64,000 nucleotides of DNA from Verticillium longisporum (GCA_019188255.1 JAETXT010000005.1:2294001-2358000); one strand, 5' to 3'. Positions 1 to 12,136 are shown, counted from the stretch's first letter. Program-made: numbers and translations. Notes: generated from the sequence alone by a model not told the origin.

Positions 1-110
1 CTTATATAAATTCTATAGGTTATTAGGTTAACTTAATTAAACCTATAGGCTTTATCTAAGTAACCTAGAGAACCTAAATATCTACTCCCCTATAATACCT
101 AAACGAGACC
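1..110. other. AT-rich, probably RIP-degraded edge
   Basis: This stretch is strongly AT-rich and full of short TAG/CCTA-type words, in sharp contrast to the GC-rich DNA that follows. It abuts the broken end of the sterol glucosyltransferase relic. The base composition resembles the AT-rich interior of the element at 48.7-49.2 kb. I infer repeat-induced point mutation of an old transposon or heterochromatin edge; no coding capacity or terminal repeat is visible because the window starts inside it. Confidence 0.5.
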
Positions 111-951
111 ATTTAGGTATTCCTAACCCTAGGTACGGACCGTGCAGGCAGTCTCCGAGATAAAACACGGAGTCAGTGTTCGGCTCATCTCTACTAAGCT
201 TGCTCCAGCCACGAGAGATAATGACCCTGACGCCAGCGATCCTGCATGCCTCTTTCAACATGGCCGTCATTTCCGTCGCATTATCAAGTACGATACTCCC
301 GAAGCCGATGTACACTAGGGATGAGGCCAGGGTTTTTGACCATGTACTCATGAGTGTCAGACATACATTTCTAGAACAAGTTTTAATACGGGATTTACAT
401 ACGGACATGAGATCTTCAGGATCCCCACCGATGGGGTAGAACTCCAGCCCCGACGAGCGCACGAAAATCTGCGAATGTGTCGTGTGTCGCGAGTCGCACC
501 CTGTGGCCTGCTCTTTGCAGCGCCGAGCCTAGTGCGATGAATGGCTGGACATCGCCTGAATCCGTTAGTATTGCCTCTCGCGATTGTCATTTTTAACCCC
601 ACCTCGACTTCCAACGACCTGAATATTAACATTGAGAACTGGGCAAGGGCCTTGTTGGGTTGCTGGTTCGGAAGCCTGAAATGTTGGTGAAGGTGGTATA
701 AGAAGGTCAAGTTCTTCGGGTTTTGTTGAAGCAAATTCGATATCAAGGCTGCCTTGTTCTTGATTTATGCATGAGCAAGTCATCCACCCGTTCGCGAAGT
801 TAGACTTACCATTGACAACCGCCGAGCTCGCCAGCACAGAGCCCGACGAGTGCACTTCATATGGCGGCGGAGTCTCCCAAGATGGATCCGTTTCTGGCGC
901 TTCTCGGAAGCCGTCTACCTGATCCTGCATTCTCGAAGACTTGTACGGCAT
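111..951 (-). pseudogene. Sterol 3-beta-glucosyltransferase (GT1) relic, truncated
   Basis: Reading down from an ATG at 951, the first part encodes a low-complexity leader ending in VNIQVVGSRG, the start of the GT1 sterol glucosyltransferase fold. A 47-nt intron (556-602, with a TACTAAC-like branch point) joins this to [20 protein letters not shown]. An extra T in the run at 464-467 shifts the frame before [18 protein letters not shown]. The sequence then jumps to VYIGFGSIV and ends near the GDCPH position, so roughly 200 residues are missing in the middle and the UDP-sugar-binding C-terminus is lost. Family enzymes transfer glucose from UDP-glucose to ergosterol. The extra T could be an assembly error, but the internal deletion and lost 3' end mean this copy cannot be functional. 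Confidence 0.75.
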
Positions 952-1970
952 GGTGGGTGGAGTCGGAAGAAATCTGCCTGCCTGTTCTGGACACGATAGA
1001 GACACATTCACATGGCGCAAATCGATGTTCTCCCCTCGCAACTTTATACCACCACTACTCGAGCGCCACCGAAACTGAACTCCGTGCATGACGCAGATCG
1101 TGTCATGTTCGCTGATGGGACTGAGCTGTGCGCTGAGACACAAGGCGACTGGACTGAATCGACTTTACGCTACACGACCAATCATTCGGGACGCTCGACT
1201 CCATTTCGGACAGCCCTCGCATTCGGGGTTCGGTGCGATCCGCCAGGTTGGTTCCTGCTACTAGGTAAGGTTCGCACCTTATCCCTCAGGCATTCTTTAT
1301 TTCAGATAGCGCGAGTAGCAATCTCGGTCTTAAGAAGGTTCATGAGAAGTACTACTAGTAGACCCTACTAATAGACCCTTCGTAGGATAACGAAAGACAA
1401 CATAGGATAGTGTTGCGTTCGGGTCGTATGCTCGGAATATCGGTCGACAACGCTTTCTGTCTGCGGCATTGTAAGATGTAGAAACATAACACAGGACAAG
1501 GAGCCGAAATCACTCGCTTCCTTTTCATTCTTGCAGGAGACGCTCAACCAATGGAACAGGCGTCCAATGACCAACGTTCAGTGACCTGCTCTCCGATGGT
1601 CATCCATTGGTTTCCAAAAATGAGGCCTCCCCAAGAGATCGTGACCATCACATGATTTGCTGATATCGAAGACGGCACACGTTCGGCTTTATTCATAACC
1701 CATCATCCCCAACCCATCTGATCTACATCTTCACTCATAATACAAAATCCAGAGCAGGCACCAGAAGAGAACACTCACCAGTGGCTCAACCTTTCCGAAC
1801 CCCCGCTATGCAAGATTCCCAACCAGCCAGAAGAAGAAAAAGGCGGAGGACCCCAAGAGAACTAGTATATATCCAAAGAAAATCTCGTATACAGGTTTGG
1901 TCGTAGTACAGCACGTGCGCATCGACTTTGACGGATGAGCAACGCGGCGAGAGCTTTAGGTACTGAGACG
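952..1970. other. Intergenic, no gene seen
   Basis: This lies between the glucosyltransferase relic and the 3' end of the Uds1-domain gene. The open frames here are short, start at non-conserved sites and show no recognisable domain. It probably holds the relic's old promoter and the Uds1 gene's 3' UTR. A small cluster of CTACTA/TAGACC words lies at 1352-1380. Confidence 0.5.
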
Positions 1971-4900
1971 CTATCTCGGGCTGAGAGGGCTCTTGCCAGG
2001 GCCGACCGCCTTGCGTAGCTTCTGGAGCTCTTCTTCGAGCCTTCGCCTCTTCGCTTGCTCCTCCTGCGCGACTTGTTAGCTTCCATCGCGACCAAAATCT
2101 ACGTGGCTGGAGTGTGCTTACCCGAATATCCTCCTGGAACTTCTTTCTCTCCTGCTTCATCGTCGCCCTGAACTGCTCGCTCAGCATCGACGCGCCGGCT
2201 CCGGGGCGCGCACCTGCACCAGCGCCAGGTACTGCCTTGAGCCTCTCGGCGTCGAGCTCCTCCTGCAGTCTGCTAACCTTGTCTCTGGCGTTGCGCATCT
2301 CGCCCTCGAGTTGGTCGCGTAGACTCGCCATCTCAAACTCGAGGCTTGCGCGAGCGGCCAGGGCGTCGTCAAGGCGACCCTCGACATCGAGCTTCTCGCG
2401 CTCGGCGCCGATAGTCTCGGCCGTGATGCCTTCAAGCTCCTTGAGCGTCGACGCCAGCTCATCCTTAAGACGCTCCACCTCCGTCTTCAGCTGCTCAACC
2501 TCAACCGTGCTCTTGACAGCGGCGACAGCGGCAGCCCTCTCCTTACGAGAGCCGTAAGCGCCGTCGAGCTCAGCCTGGGCAAAGGTGAGTTCCGTCTTGA
2601 GGCCGACCATCATCTCGTTCATCTTGTCCATCTCCTCTTGCTGATCCTTGGCCTCCTTTGACTTGGCTTCAGCCTCTTGCTGCTTCTCCTCGGCGAGTCG
2701 CTCGGCATCTGCCAGCTTGTTGGTGAGAAGCGCTACGTTCTCGTTGGCCTGGTTGAGCTTCGATTCCGCGTCCTGCACCGTCGAGCTGACATCAGCCATT
2801 CTTGTCTGGACAGACCTGCTTTCCGCCTCCAGCGCCGCAATCCTGGCATCACGTTCCTCAAGCTGCTGCTTGAACTGAGAAGCGCTGGCATCATTGACGG
2901 AGCGTGCGTTGTTGGCGTCCTCAACGTCCTGCAACGCCTGCGAGAGCAGTGTCTGAGCCTTGTTCGCCTCTTGCGCCGAGCTTTCGAGCAAGGCTCTGAT
3001 CTGATCGATCTCGTCCTGCTTCGACCGCAGCTCTTCGTCCTTAGCCGAATCCGACTTGTTGTTCAGCTCGCGCTGCTGTTTGATCTGCCTCTTCAGAACC
3101 GACTTTTGATCCTTTAGCTTTGTAGCCTGAGCATAGAGCCACTGGACCTTGGTCGAAAAGGCAGACAGGGAATAAGGTTCGTTGACGTCCATGCCCTCAT
3201 CTCCCGACACGTCATCTTCATCGGGCTCCAGACCCTGCTCCGCCCTCATCTTACGCCGCTGGTCCTTGCGCTGCTGGATATCTGCAAAGCCGCTTTGAAT
3301 TATGTCCCATAGCCCCATAAGCACGGCTTCAGACTGGTCGCCCTCTCTCTTCCTCGTTTCGCTGTTGGCGGTAAGTTGATCCACGCGACTCAGCTGTGTT
3401 TCGAGGGCCTGGAGCGATCGATCGGCGTAGTCAAACTGGTCATCGAGCTCCGAATTGGTCACATCAGGAGGAGTTGGGTAGTTGGAATCGACGGACAGCA
3501 TCAGGTCGCGAAGCTGCGAGTTGAGATTGTCGACCCTGATTTCCGCGCGGGCCAGTGCTATAGACGCGGTAGCAGCTGCTGATTCGGCCTCTTCTAAGCT
3601 TTGCGACGTTTGGAATTCCTGGTCCTCCTGAACCGTCCTCAGGCCTCGCTCGAGATAGGCAAAGTGACCGTCGAGGGTCGAAGAACCCTGCAGAGACCTC
3701 TCAGATCTGGCAGAAGCGCCTGACGGCGGGGCCTGGTAGTCGCCGTTCTTGGCTGGGTTAAGCTTGACGATGACGTCCCGCAAGGAGCGATTCAGCGTTT
3801 CGAGCTTCTGCTCCGTGCTCGATATCGATTGAAGGCGTTGGGAGTCTTCCTGGCGCCAGGCATCAAGTTCTTGCGCCAGGGCATCAGTCTGAGCGCGGAG
3901 CTGGTTGTTTTCATTCCGCAGCTGTTCACCCTGCCCCCGTGCTTGCGCATTCTCTTCGCTCCCAGCCTGAGCTTCGGATACTTCATAGCGCAGGCGTTTA
4001 TTCTCCGAGAGGAACTGGGAGTTGTCGCTTCTGAGGCGATCAATCTCAGCTTGCGCCTGCTCGTACTCGACTCGAAGGCGTTCATTTTCGGCTTGCCTCT
4101 GCGCGGTTTCGCCCCGGAGGCGCTCGATTTCTGCCTGTGCCTGGGCATTCTGCTCCCGGTTGGCGGACTTCAGTGGTGGCTCGATGGGGATGGAGCCCAT
4201 GCCTCGACCGAGGGTCCCGTCATCGAGGCTCTGGTAGAGGCCTTGATCGTTAAAGTACATGTCGTCGCCAGGCTCCATGCTATTGCGACCGTTCGAAAAG
4301 GCATAGAGACTCTCAGGACTCCCCGGCATGCCATTGGCAGGCGGCCCCATGTTCCGTGGCGCGGCCTTCTTTGATGCCTTGTGCGTCAACTGGAGAATGG
4401 CAGCCGTGTGCTGAAGCAGCCGCTGTCGGGGTTCCATGAGGCTCTTCTCGAGGTTCCAGAGTTCGGTGGCCAGCTCCTCGCATTTCCTCTCGCTCGCCTG
4501 TCTTTCCGCCTCGGCCTCACGAGCAGAGTCTCCTCCGCTGTATCGGTTGAGCAAGCTCTTCCTCCTGTTTCCATCTTGCTTGCCGGTGGAATAAAGCTTG
4601 GACATGGATATCGCGGCATCCCGATATTTCGTCTGAATGGTAAGATTCGTTCGGGCTTGTTGGATCCGTTGCGTCAACGTCTGAACCTGTTTCTTGAGTC
4701 CGTCCACCTCTTCTTGCGAAAGGATCTCGTAGGATTTGCTGTCCGTCAATGCCGTTTCCGTCAGAAGATGCACCTGTATCGGGTCTTTGAGGTCTACGAG
4801 CGCAGAACTCTGGATCTGTCCAGGGTTGAGCTGCACAAAAGGTCAGTAAGCGCCCTTGGTGTGAGGTCTGCCACGGAATACCACGAACCGGACTAGAACG

Positions 4901-5053
4901 GGGCGCATCCCCTCTGGAAGTATTCGCCATATCCCTGGCGTATCCATCGACCAGCGTCTTGCCGTTGATGCCCAGAGGCTGCTGGTACTGGGCTGGGGAG
5001 AGCCTCCCCGGCGCATACCCATAGGGGTCTCTTCCTGGCGAAGACCGGTCCAT
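1971..5053 (-). CDS. Uds1-domain coiled-coil protein (up-regulated during septation 1-like)
   Basis: Three exons (5053-4889, 4830-2122, 2063-1971) give about 988 aa. Introns are 58 nt each (4831-4888 and 2064-2121); the second has clear GTAAGC/CAG borders and a CTAAC branch point, while the first donor (GTTCGT) is weaker. Residues about 75-200 match the Uds1 domain (LTDSKSYEILSQEEVDGLKK, then a basic helix with KYRDAA). The rest is almost all heptad-rich coiled coil with Q-A-E-I-E-R-L type repeats near residues 230-320 and an acidic patch near 560. The C-terminus ends in a basic, proline/serine tail. Fungal members are named for expression during septation; a structural role at the septum or cortex is inferred from the family name. 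No frameshift is seen. Confidence 0.85.
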
Positions 5054-6059
5054 AGCTGGTGACTATCCGCACAGCAGTTGCCCAGCTCACAGCATCCTCC
5101 AAACAGACTCGCTCAGTTTGCGCAGGAGAAAAGGGGGGGTCGTCGAGCACGTCGGACTCGATGTAGCAGTTGGCGGTCGTCGCGTGCGTGGGGGGGCTCG
5201 ATTAGGGGTTGGTTGACGGCTGGCTGCAGCGGGTTCCAGCACAAAGGCCCACTGGGACTCGGGGGTCGAGATGTTCGTCGAGGGATGTCGTAGCGAATGT
5301 CGTCGGGTACGTCGAGCCTACACACCTTATTGTCGAGTCGTGAAAAGAAAAAGAGAAAAAGGAGTGGCTGCGATGCCATCAGCGGCAGGCATAGACACTA
5401 GGCAGGGCGGCATTGGTTGGGAGGAGAGGGCCAAGGGCGGATCTGCGGTACCTACGATGAACCCCTTGCAGGCGCATCTGGCGATGCGCATTTGCTCGCT
5501 CCAGGCGCTATGCCCCTTTGGGGGCCCGCCCACGTCTTACTTTCAGCGCCTGGGGTGGCTGGGGTCTCTCCGCCACGCGCACCCGCCATGTCAGGCGCGT
5601 CCACCCGTCCGAGGCCAGTGCCAGTCGCGCTACGGCCCTGTATTTTTAGCTAGCCTCCTCTGGGTGTCGCCCTGGCCTGCGCTGGAGGATGTCCCAGTTG
5701 AGTGACGTGTTCAACTTGGAAAGCAAATCCTGTCAGCGTCTGGCACACCAACTTTCGGCAAGAGGCGCGCAATGCGCGAAGGAGAAGGGTGGCCTAGAAA
5801 TTGGAGAGGGTTCGCAAGCCATGCATGCGACAATGGGCGCTTTGGCACCTCCTTTCGATCGCAATCTCGGGTCAACCCAGGGCCCTGGGCTAGGGTCGGA
5901 ATAAGCGGGGCTGGGACATATGGGATCAATAGTTGATATCAAGACGTAACTGTGAGGCTCAACTCTAACGAAGGACATGCAAGAAAGGCTTTTCAAAACG
6001 TGTCAGGCTGTTGTGGCTGGCTTTTTTTTTTGTCTGGGTTTTTTGTCTGGCTGCCAAAT
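5054..6059. other. Intergenic, Uds1 promoter region
   Basis: About 1 kb between the Uds1 start and the stop of the Dsc2-like gene, both on the minus strand. Open frames are GC-rich shadows with no domain. It should hold the Uds1 promoter and 5' UTR and, near 6005-6055, T-rich sequence just past the Dsc2-like stop. Confidence 0.5.
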
Positions 6060-6934
6060 CTACATGAAGCCTCGCAGCTGGTCCTGCATCTCCTGAGGAA
6101 CAGTCCTCTGCCTTCCCTCTCCTCCCTCGACCGGAGCCTGAACCCCCGAGGCCGTGGCAGATGCGTTCTCGCCCTCCAACCTCCTCCTCAGCCCTTCAAA
6201 CTCGTCGCGCCTCCTCTGTGCTCTGATGCCTACGAGCCACCCGGGCACGCGCCACCTTGTCATGGCACTAGGGAGGAAATCGTTCCTCCAGGAGTGTCCA
6301 ACAACCCATCCCACCAGCGCACCGAGGACCGAACCCGGCCACTGGAACAGGGCCAGCTGTAGGGCGAGTGCGTACTTGTACGACTTGTCGGACAAGGTGA
6401 TGCCTGTGAAAGAGTCGCCCGAGGGGGTGGCAGACGATGTAGCGACCCGATATCGATAGATGTGCGGGATAATGGCATGGTATTGGGCGAGTATGGCGAA
6501 GATGATGGGAGTCGGACCAGCCGGCATGTAGTTGAAAAGACCCGCTGTCAGCGGCCGAAGGAACACTGTCAGAAGCACTGGCGGGATGACAGCGGTGAGG
6601 AGGCCAGAGACGACAATGAAGGACTGTGAAGTGACCATGTCAGCATCCGGTCCGTCAGCAGAGCGGTATAGAAACCTACGGCATATTTTCTCGATCCCCA
6701 AACCTGCTCAAGAATCCTCAGTTGATAGAGGGTCATGGAAGCAAACAAGGCCTCGCTCGAGTTTGTGTAGCATAGCTGATAACTCAGCATCCGCCAGAAT
6801 TGACGGTACTGCCAGAAATGCGAGTCCACGAGAATGTAGAAGTAATGCTTCACATCAAACAGACTCGCAACGACGGAGCTCGACACAAGGCCAATGACCA
6901 GGGCGCGCGTCACGGGCGCATTGGTGAACGACAT
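6060..6934 (-). CDS. Dsc2/UBAC2-like rhomboid-type membrane protein
   Basis: Two exons (6934-6680, 6623-6060) joined over a 56-nt GTAGGT...CAG intron give 272 aa. The N-terminus has FTNAPVTRAL, an SFIVVSG segment after WGSRKYA, and the FWQYRQFWRMLSYQLCYTNS block typical of fungal DscB/Dsc2 and animal UBAC2, a rhomboid-pseudoprotease family. At least four hydrophobic segments are visible: near residues 9-28, one after the splice join, one with the QYHAIIPHIYRY loop, and one with ALVGWVVG. In the family this protein is a subunit of the Golgi Dsc E3 ligase that activates the SREBP regulator. I see no UBA domain at the C-terminus; the protein ends with a Q-L-R-G-F-M tail. The gene shares a 720-bp divergent promoter with the cis-prenyltransferase. 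Confidence 0.8.
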
Positions 6935-7653
6935 GATGGGCGAAGTGGCGGGGGGCTGTTCGTTGGCACTTATGATCGCATCGTGTGTTGCAGTGGGTCA
7001 GGCACCGGCGATTGTCGTCGTCGTCGTAGGGCGCTCGTCGGCTTGGTTGACTCGTTCGCGCTGAGGGCCGAATCCGCAAAGCTTCGATTGAGGTTGCCTA
7101 GTTTGGTAAAAGTGAAGAATAGGCAATCAGGCAGTGCAGCAGCATGATCAACTGGGCATGATGGAGCTCGACCCGTCAATGATGCCACATGGACGATCTT
7201 CAAAGGACAACCCGAAGGCCAATCCGAAAGAACCCCCCCTCCACGGGAGTTTAGAGCCAATGAGAATGAGTTGCGTCACAGGGGAGGGCCACTGGTTAGT
7301 GTGGCGCATTGGAGCTTACTGATTGGCGCTTGACGTGTTCTTCGAAGGCTCGGCTCCTGGTGGATGGCTGGGTACGTAACCGGGCGCGGCGCAGGCCACT
7401 CTCGCCGCCAATACGCAAGTGTCTTGTTTCTGACACTCGTGATAGCTTGGAAGGCCGACTTTAAGCTGGTTCGGCTGCCACTTGCTTCTTTTCCTTCCGT
7501 CTACACACCACCCGCATCAGCGTCATCCCTTAGTACTGTACTTTTTTTGTGTGACTACATACCACTTCATTTTTCCAGCCCTCCGATCACCTCAACGAAC
7601 CAAGACAACTGGGATCGCCGAAGCTCAACAAACTTCCTGTCATCCGCTGCGAC
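6935..7653. promoter_or_regulatory. Divergent promoter, Dsc2-like / cis-prenyltransferase
   Basis: This 719-bp gap separates two divergently transcribed genes and has no credible ORF. T/C-rich tracts before the ATG at 7654 (around 7480-7600) fit a fungal 5' UTR. No clear TATA box was found. Confidence 0.5.
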
Positions 7654-8858
7654 ATGGCCGAGATCTTCCAGAACATCAGCAAATGGCTGCTACGCTCCCC
7701 TCCATCCGAATGGGCCATCAACCAGCTTAGAGAGCTGTTGATCGGGGCCCTGAAACAGGGCCCCGTCCCGCAACATGTGGCATTCGAGATGGATGGCAAC
7801 AGGCGCTATGCGCGGGGGAAACGGATGGAAACTATCGAGGGCCATCACCACGGCTTCGAAGCACTAGCAAGGGTACGTATGACAATCCGGAAGATGTTTT
7901 GGCCAACTGCTCACCATTTGCCAGGTCCTCGAAATTTGTTACAAGTCTGGCGTCAAGGTTGTGACTGTGTACGCCTTCAGCATCGAGAACTTTAACCGAC
8001 CCCAATACGAAGTGGATGGCCTCATGGAACTTGCCAAGGTGAAGCTGGAGCAATTGACGCACCACGGCGACCTTCTTGACAAGTACGGCGCTGCTGTCAG
8101 GGTTCTTGGACAGAGGGATCTACTACGCGAGGACGTCCTCGAGGTTGTCGATAGGGCGGTGGAGATGACCAAGAACAACAAGAAGTGAGTGACCGTCAAG
8201 CTGCACGAATATCGTGCGACATACTGACGACGCCAGGAACGCTCTCAACATTTGTCTTCCCTACACATCGCGGGAAGAGATGGCTACCGCGATTCGATCC
8301 ACGGTAGAGGACTACATGACGCCTCCCGAGCCCAAATTTACGGCATTCCCTGCTTCCCGCATTACGCAGAAGATCCTCTCGAAGCAGCTGGATGAGAAAG
8401 ATCAAAAGGACTGGTCTGCTGTTCACGAGATCACGCCTATTCCTTCATCACCTACACCATCCTCGCGGTCTGTCGCCGATGACGATACGGCGTCATCAGC
8501 GACACTGCCTCCCGGCTCCCCATCACCGCCGCACATCACACACCACGAACCCGGTCAATCCTTGCTCAAGAACCCCGAGACGATTACCGCTGAGACGCTC
8601 AACAATCACATGTATACGGCTGGAGATCCCCCTCTCGACATTTTTGTCCGCACTAGTGGCGTTGAGAGGTTGAGTGACTTTATGCTTTGGCAGGCTCACC
8701 AGGACACACAGATCTTCTTCCTCAAGTGTCTGTGGCCCGAGTTTGATCTGCAGCACTGGCTGCCCGTGCTGTTGGAGTGGCAGTGGAGGCAAAAGCAGAT
8801 GGACCGTGAAGAGCGACCCGAAAAGAAGAGGGCCCGGAAAGCGGTCAAGACGGCGTAG
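7654..8858 (+). CDS. RER2: cis-Prenyltransferase (dehydrodolichyl diphosphate synthase)
   Basis: Three exons (7654-7872, 7925-8184, 8237-8858), each intron 52 nt with good GT-AG borders, give 366 aa. The enzyme adds isopentenyl units in cis to farnesyl diphosphate on the ER to make the dolichol precursor for protein glycosylation. The hallmark motif HVAFEMDGNRRYARG lies at residues 41-55, with the catalytic Asp at 47. FSIENFNR follows the first splice join, and the conserved RTSGVERLSDFMLWQ substrate motif lies near residue 300, followed by WPEF. Between the core and that motif is a serine/proline-rich insertion of roughly 60 residues (8420-8580), longer than in yeast. The C-terminal tail is basic. 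RER2 and SRT1 types cannot be separated from sequence alone. No defect is seen. Confidence 0.93.
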
Positions 8859-9863
8859 TCCTTGGCTTGGCGCGCGCGTCATGTGGAAGGGCATTTCTTG
8901 ATTCGAGACTTCACCCTCCAATGCAAGACCTGGCCTGGCGCCTGGGTTAGGGTTGATGGAGGTTACGGTTGGGCTACTGTAATTAGTACTAGACGTTGGG
9001 ACGGAAGATACCACGGCAGATTTCATACTCATTTTATTTTTGATACTGTTTTTTTTGTGTCGTCCTTCTCACGAGAACACTGGCTACCTAATAAGGTACT
9101 CTGAAGAACCAAATGGCTGTGCAAAGTAAGGGGTGGGTTGCTTATCTGGGTGCACTTTCTCATCATGCTTCGCTCTGTGGGTGGCCGTGCATCGCGCCTT
9201 CGAATTGTCCGCTCAACGTCGTTGCTGTGAGAAAAAGTCAAAGCCAGAGTTCAATGTCAAGTTGTCGCTATTGTCATTGTCCTGCCCAGCAGCCAGACAA
9301 AGGCAAACGAGTGACCCAGGCCAGAATGCAACGTGACCAGCGCCCATGACGACACTGGCGAAAAGGCTTATCGATTGTAGTTACGATCCCGATAAGAGAT
9401 GTGGCTGGTGTGAGCCGAGGGGAAGGAGCTCCCACTGGAGTCTCTGGGGGCCTCAGGCCGGCTCCTCACTGGTTCCTGGCCGGTGACGGGATTTCTCCGC
9501 CCAAAGCCAGAGAGCAACAGCGCAGGAAATCAGTGGGAGGCGGCGGCATGGCCCCCAAGTTGTCACTCTCTCGATCTCCCACCTCAACCACCTCACACGC
9601 TCGCTTCCACTCGCGTTCTGCCCACCGACCTCCAACATCTCCACACGATTTGACTATCCCAAACGCATTACGATGTCCTGAATCATTTCAATCAAGCTTC
9701 CAACTCTGTCCTCCGGTCGCATTCCGCCCCCAGGAGGCCCTCTTTAGAGTTCTCCCACAACTCGCACGACTTTCAAGACAAACGTCGTCCTGCTTCTTTG
9801 GCCCACCTCTCAACAACACCACCCCGAACCACACCTGCCCTTCTCCTGCCCTACAGTCCGACC
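8859..9863. other. Intergenic, ING gene promoter
   Basis: This 1-kb gap between two plus-strand genes contains the prenyltransferase 3' UTR and, from about 9540, pyrimidine-rich sequence before the ING start, as in a fungal 5' UTR. Open frames here have no recognisable domain. Confidence 0.5.
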
Positions 9864-12136
9864 ATGAAGTCAGCGAAGCCACCGGCAGTGGATGGGCCGT
9901 CGAGCAGGCGGTCCCAGCCCGTCCGACAGGCTCGAACCAACCCGTCGCGCGTCTCAAATCTGCGAGGGCCGATCGGCGGACGGGACTCTCTGCCCGGCGC
10001 TTCCAGCTCTGATCAGCCCATCGACATCTTCCCCGCCGTCACACATTTCGCCGATGCGATCACCGCCCTGCCGAAAGAGCTCGTTCGCCATTTCACGCTG
10101 CTCAAGGAGGTCGATGCCAAAATCTTTGCCCCAGAGGAAACCCTGTTCAACCTCGTCGACGCGGCCATGGCGCCCGTCGTCGCCGCGCAGCCCCCAGCGC
10201 CCAACGAGGCGACCACCTCGCTCGCCCCGGTATCCGCGACCATGAGCGCGCAGAACAGCTCAACCGGCGTGGCGCACAGCACGCACGTGCCGCCTGCCCC
10301 CTCCGTCGCCGACTCCCACGCGCCCTCCGCTTCCGGCGGCCCCAACCCCGATCCCCGTCGGCAGCTGTACCAGCAGGTGGCCATCAAGATACAAGAGATG
10401 CTGGGGTCGCTCGAGGAGAAGAACCACGTCATCTCGACGGCCAACGACGCCCTGCAGAAACAGCTCGCCCGCAGCGACGAGGTCTGGCCACATGTCGAGA
10501 ACGAGTTCAGCGACGAGGCCAAGTGGGGAGCACCACGCATTGGGCGTACCCCGAGAACCGTGCTGGCAACAAGGCCGCCCACGCCGAGCGCTCACGGCGC
10601 GAGGGCGCTGCCGCCATATCGGCTGCTGCCCAGGCGCTGGCGGACGAGGCGGCCGCCAGGAGCGACGCCCGGAAGCAGGCCGTCCAGGCGAAGAAGAACC
10701 TGAAGACGCAGAATCACGACATGGATCTCGACGACAACGAAGGTCGCGGCAAGACAGAAACTACGAAAAAGGGAGCCAAGGCGCGTAAGACGGCGGCCGA
10801 CGCTGCCTCTGGCGCGGGCTTGGGCGTTGCGACCAATGGCGCAACCAACGGCACAGCACCTCAGCCCAAGCGACGCAAGGTTGAGAAGCCGGCAGCCGCG
10901 GCCGCGCCGGCAGATCGGGCCTTGGCTGGCGTGTTCGGGACTGATGCGCCCAAGACCAAGACCTCAAGCCCCAGGGGTACGCCGGCGCCCGAAGGACCCA
11001 AGAAGAGAAAGGCGCTGCCGAGTGGCAGCGGCCAGGCAAAGAAGAGGTCCGTTCTATCTGTCTGCTCACTCTTGGTTATATTCGCACACTGACGCTTTTC
11101 GCCGCAGCAGGAACGGTGTTACAGGCAATCCAACTTCAGCTACATCATCGCCCGTCATCGGAGCGTTTCCAGACGCCAAGCTGCCTCGTGGCTCTCCAGT
11201 CCCTTTGCCTGTCAAGGCCCCGGCCGCCGCCCGCGCAAGACAAAACTCTATACAATCAACAGCAGATGCCAACAAGTTAAGACCGTCATCCTCTGCGTCC
11301 AACAAACCGAACGGCGTAACGCAGGGCACGCCAGACCTCCCACTGACGCCCAATTGGCCGCGGCCGGGGGTACCTGAACCCAAGCCAACAAAGGAGACGA
11401 CGACTGCGCCAGCCAAGCCCGACACGGTCATGAAAGACGCCGAGCCCGTCGAGCCTCTGTCGGTCGCGAGCACCCCCGCCACGAGCAAGAAGGAACTGCC
11501 CACAGTACCGAAACAAGAGGAGATGGACCGCAAGAGCGAGCCTGTGCCGCAGATAGCCACCGCGGCCACCGTGACAAAAAGCGGCCGCGCCAGCAAACCA
11601 TCGACACCAGCATTGCCGAACTTCCCCGACGCCGTCGTGCGCTCGCGTACGTCGCGCAACGCGGACGGCAAGGACGCAAGCAAGCGCAAGAAGAGCACCT
11701 CGACTACGGCGGTGCAGGCGGCGCAGACAGCGCGGTCCATAGAGGAGGGCGCCAGGAACGGGAGCGGCGGCGTCGGCGTCGGCGCTGCCGCCGCACCGGG
11801 CGAGGAAGAGGAGGGCGACATTGACGCGGACGAGCCGCGATACTGCTACTGCAACAGCGTGAGCTACGGCGAGATGGTGGCGTGCGACGCCGACACGTGC
11901 GAGCGCGAGTGGTTCCATCTCGAGTGCGTGGGGTTGAAGGTGGCGCCCAAGGGAAACGGTGAGTACTATTTCCCCCAGTCCTGCGCCTCAGACGACCTGC
12001 ATCTGCCTCATGGCAGTGTGGCTCCGTTTCATTCTCCGCTTGACGCGATTGCTGACATTATTCGACAGCGAAATGGTTCTGCGAGCCGTGCAAGAAGCGT
12101 CTGACTGCCGCGGGCAAGAAGGTCAACGGCAGGTAG
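9864..12136 (+). CDS. ING-family chromatin protein with PHD finger (one-base frameshift)
   Basis: Three exons (9864-11046, 11111-11958, 12069-12136) give about 699 aa once an apparent one-base contraction of GGGG at 10525-10528 is allowed for. The N-terminal ING helix (residues about 50-90, IDIFPAVTHFADAITALPKE) continues in a helix with SLEEKNHVISTANDALQKQL. After the shift comes the conserved THWAYPEN block. The middle is long, disordered and basic/Ala-Pro-rich with nuclear-localisation-like KKRK clusters. The C-terminal PHD finger has CYCN, EMVACD, CEREWFHLECV and FCEPCKKRL, the Cys4-His-Cys3 pattern that reads H3K4me3; the last intron interrupts it after PKGN. Family members act in HDAC (Rpd3L/Pho23) or HAT complexes; which one cannot be told here. 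The ATG at 9864 is chosen because the ING domain follows it. Confidence 0.88.

Noticed and set aside
1786..1970. Read-through of the large Uds1 frame to 1786
   Set aside because: A 58-nt intron with good borders and branch point changes the frame and ends the protein at 1971; the read-through tail has no protein character.
2114..4374. Long plus-strand frames opposite the Uds1 gene
   Set aside because: They are Ser/Leu/Arg-rich shadows of a coiled-coil gene; the minus-strand frame has a recognised domain and coherent introns.
5271..5705. 144-codon plus frame in the Uds1 promoter
   Set aside because: Overlaps several other frames, has no domain and no homologue I recognise; GC-rich DNA yields such frames by chance.
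10013..11918. Long minus-strand frames opposite the ING gene
   Set aside because: Shadows of a GC-rich coding region; the plus strand carries the ING and PHD domains.
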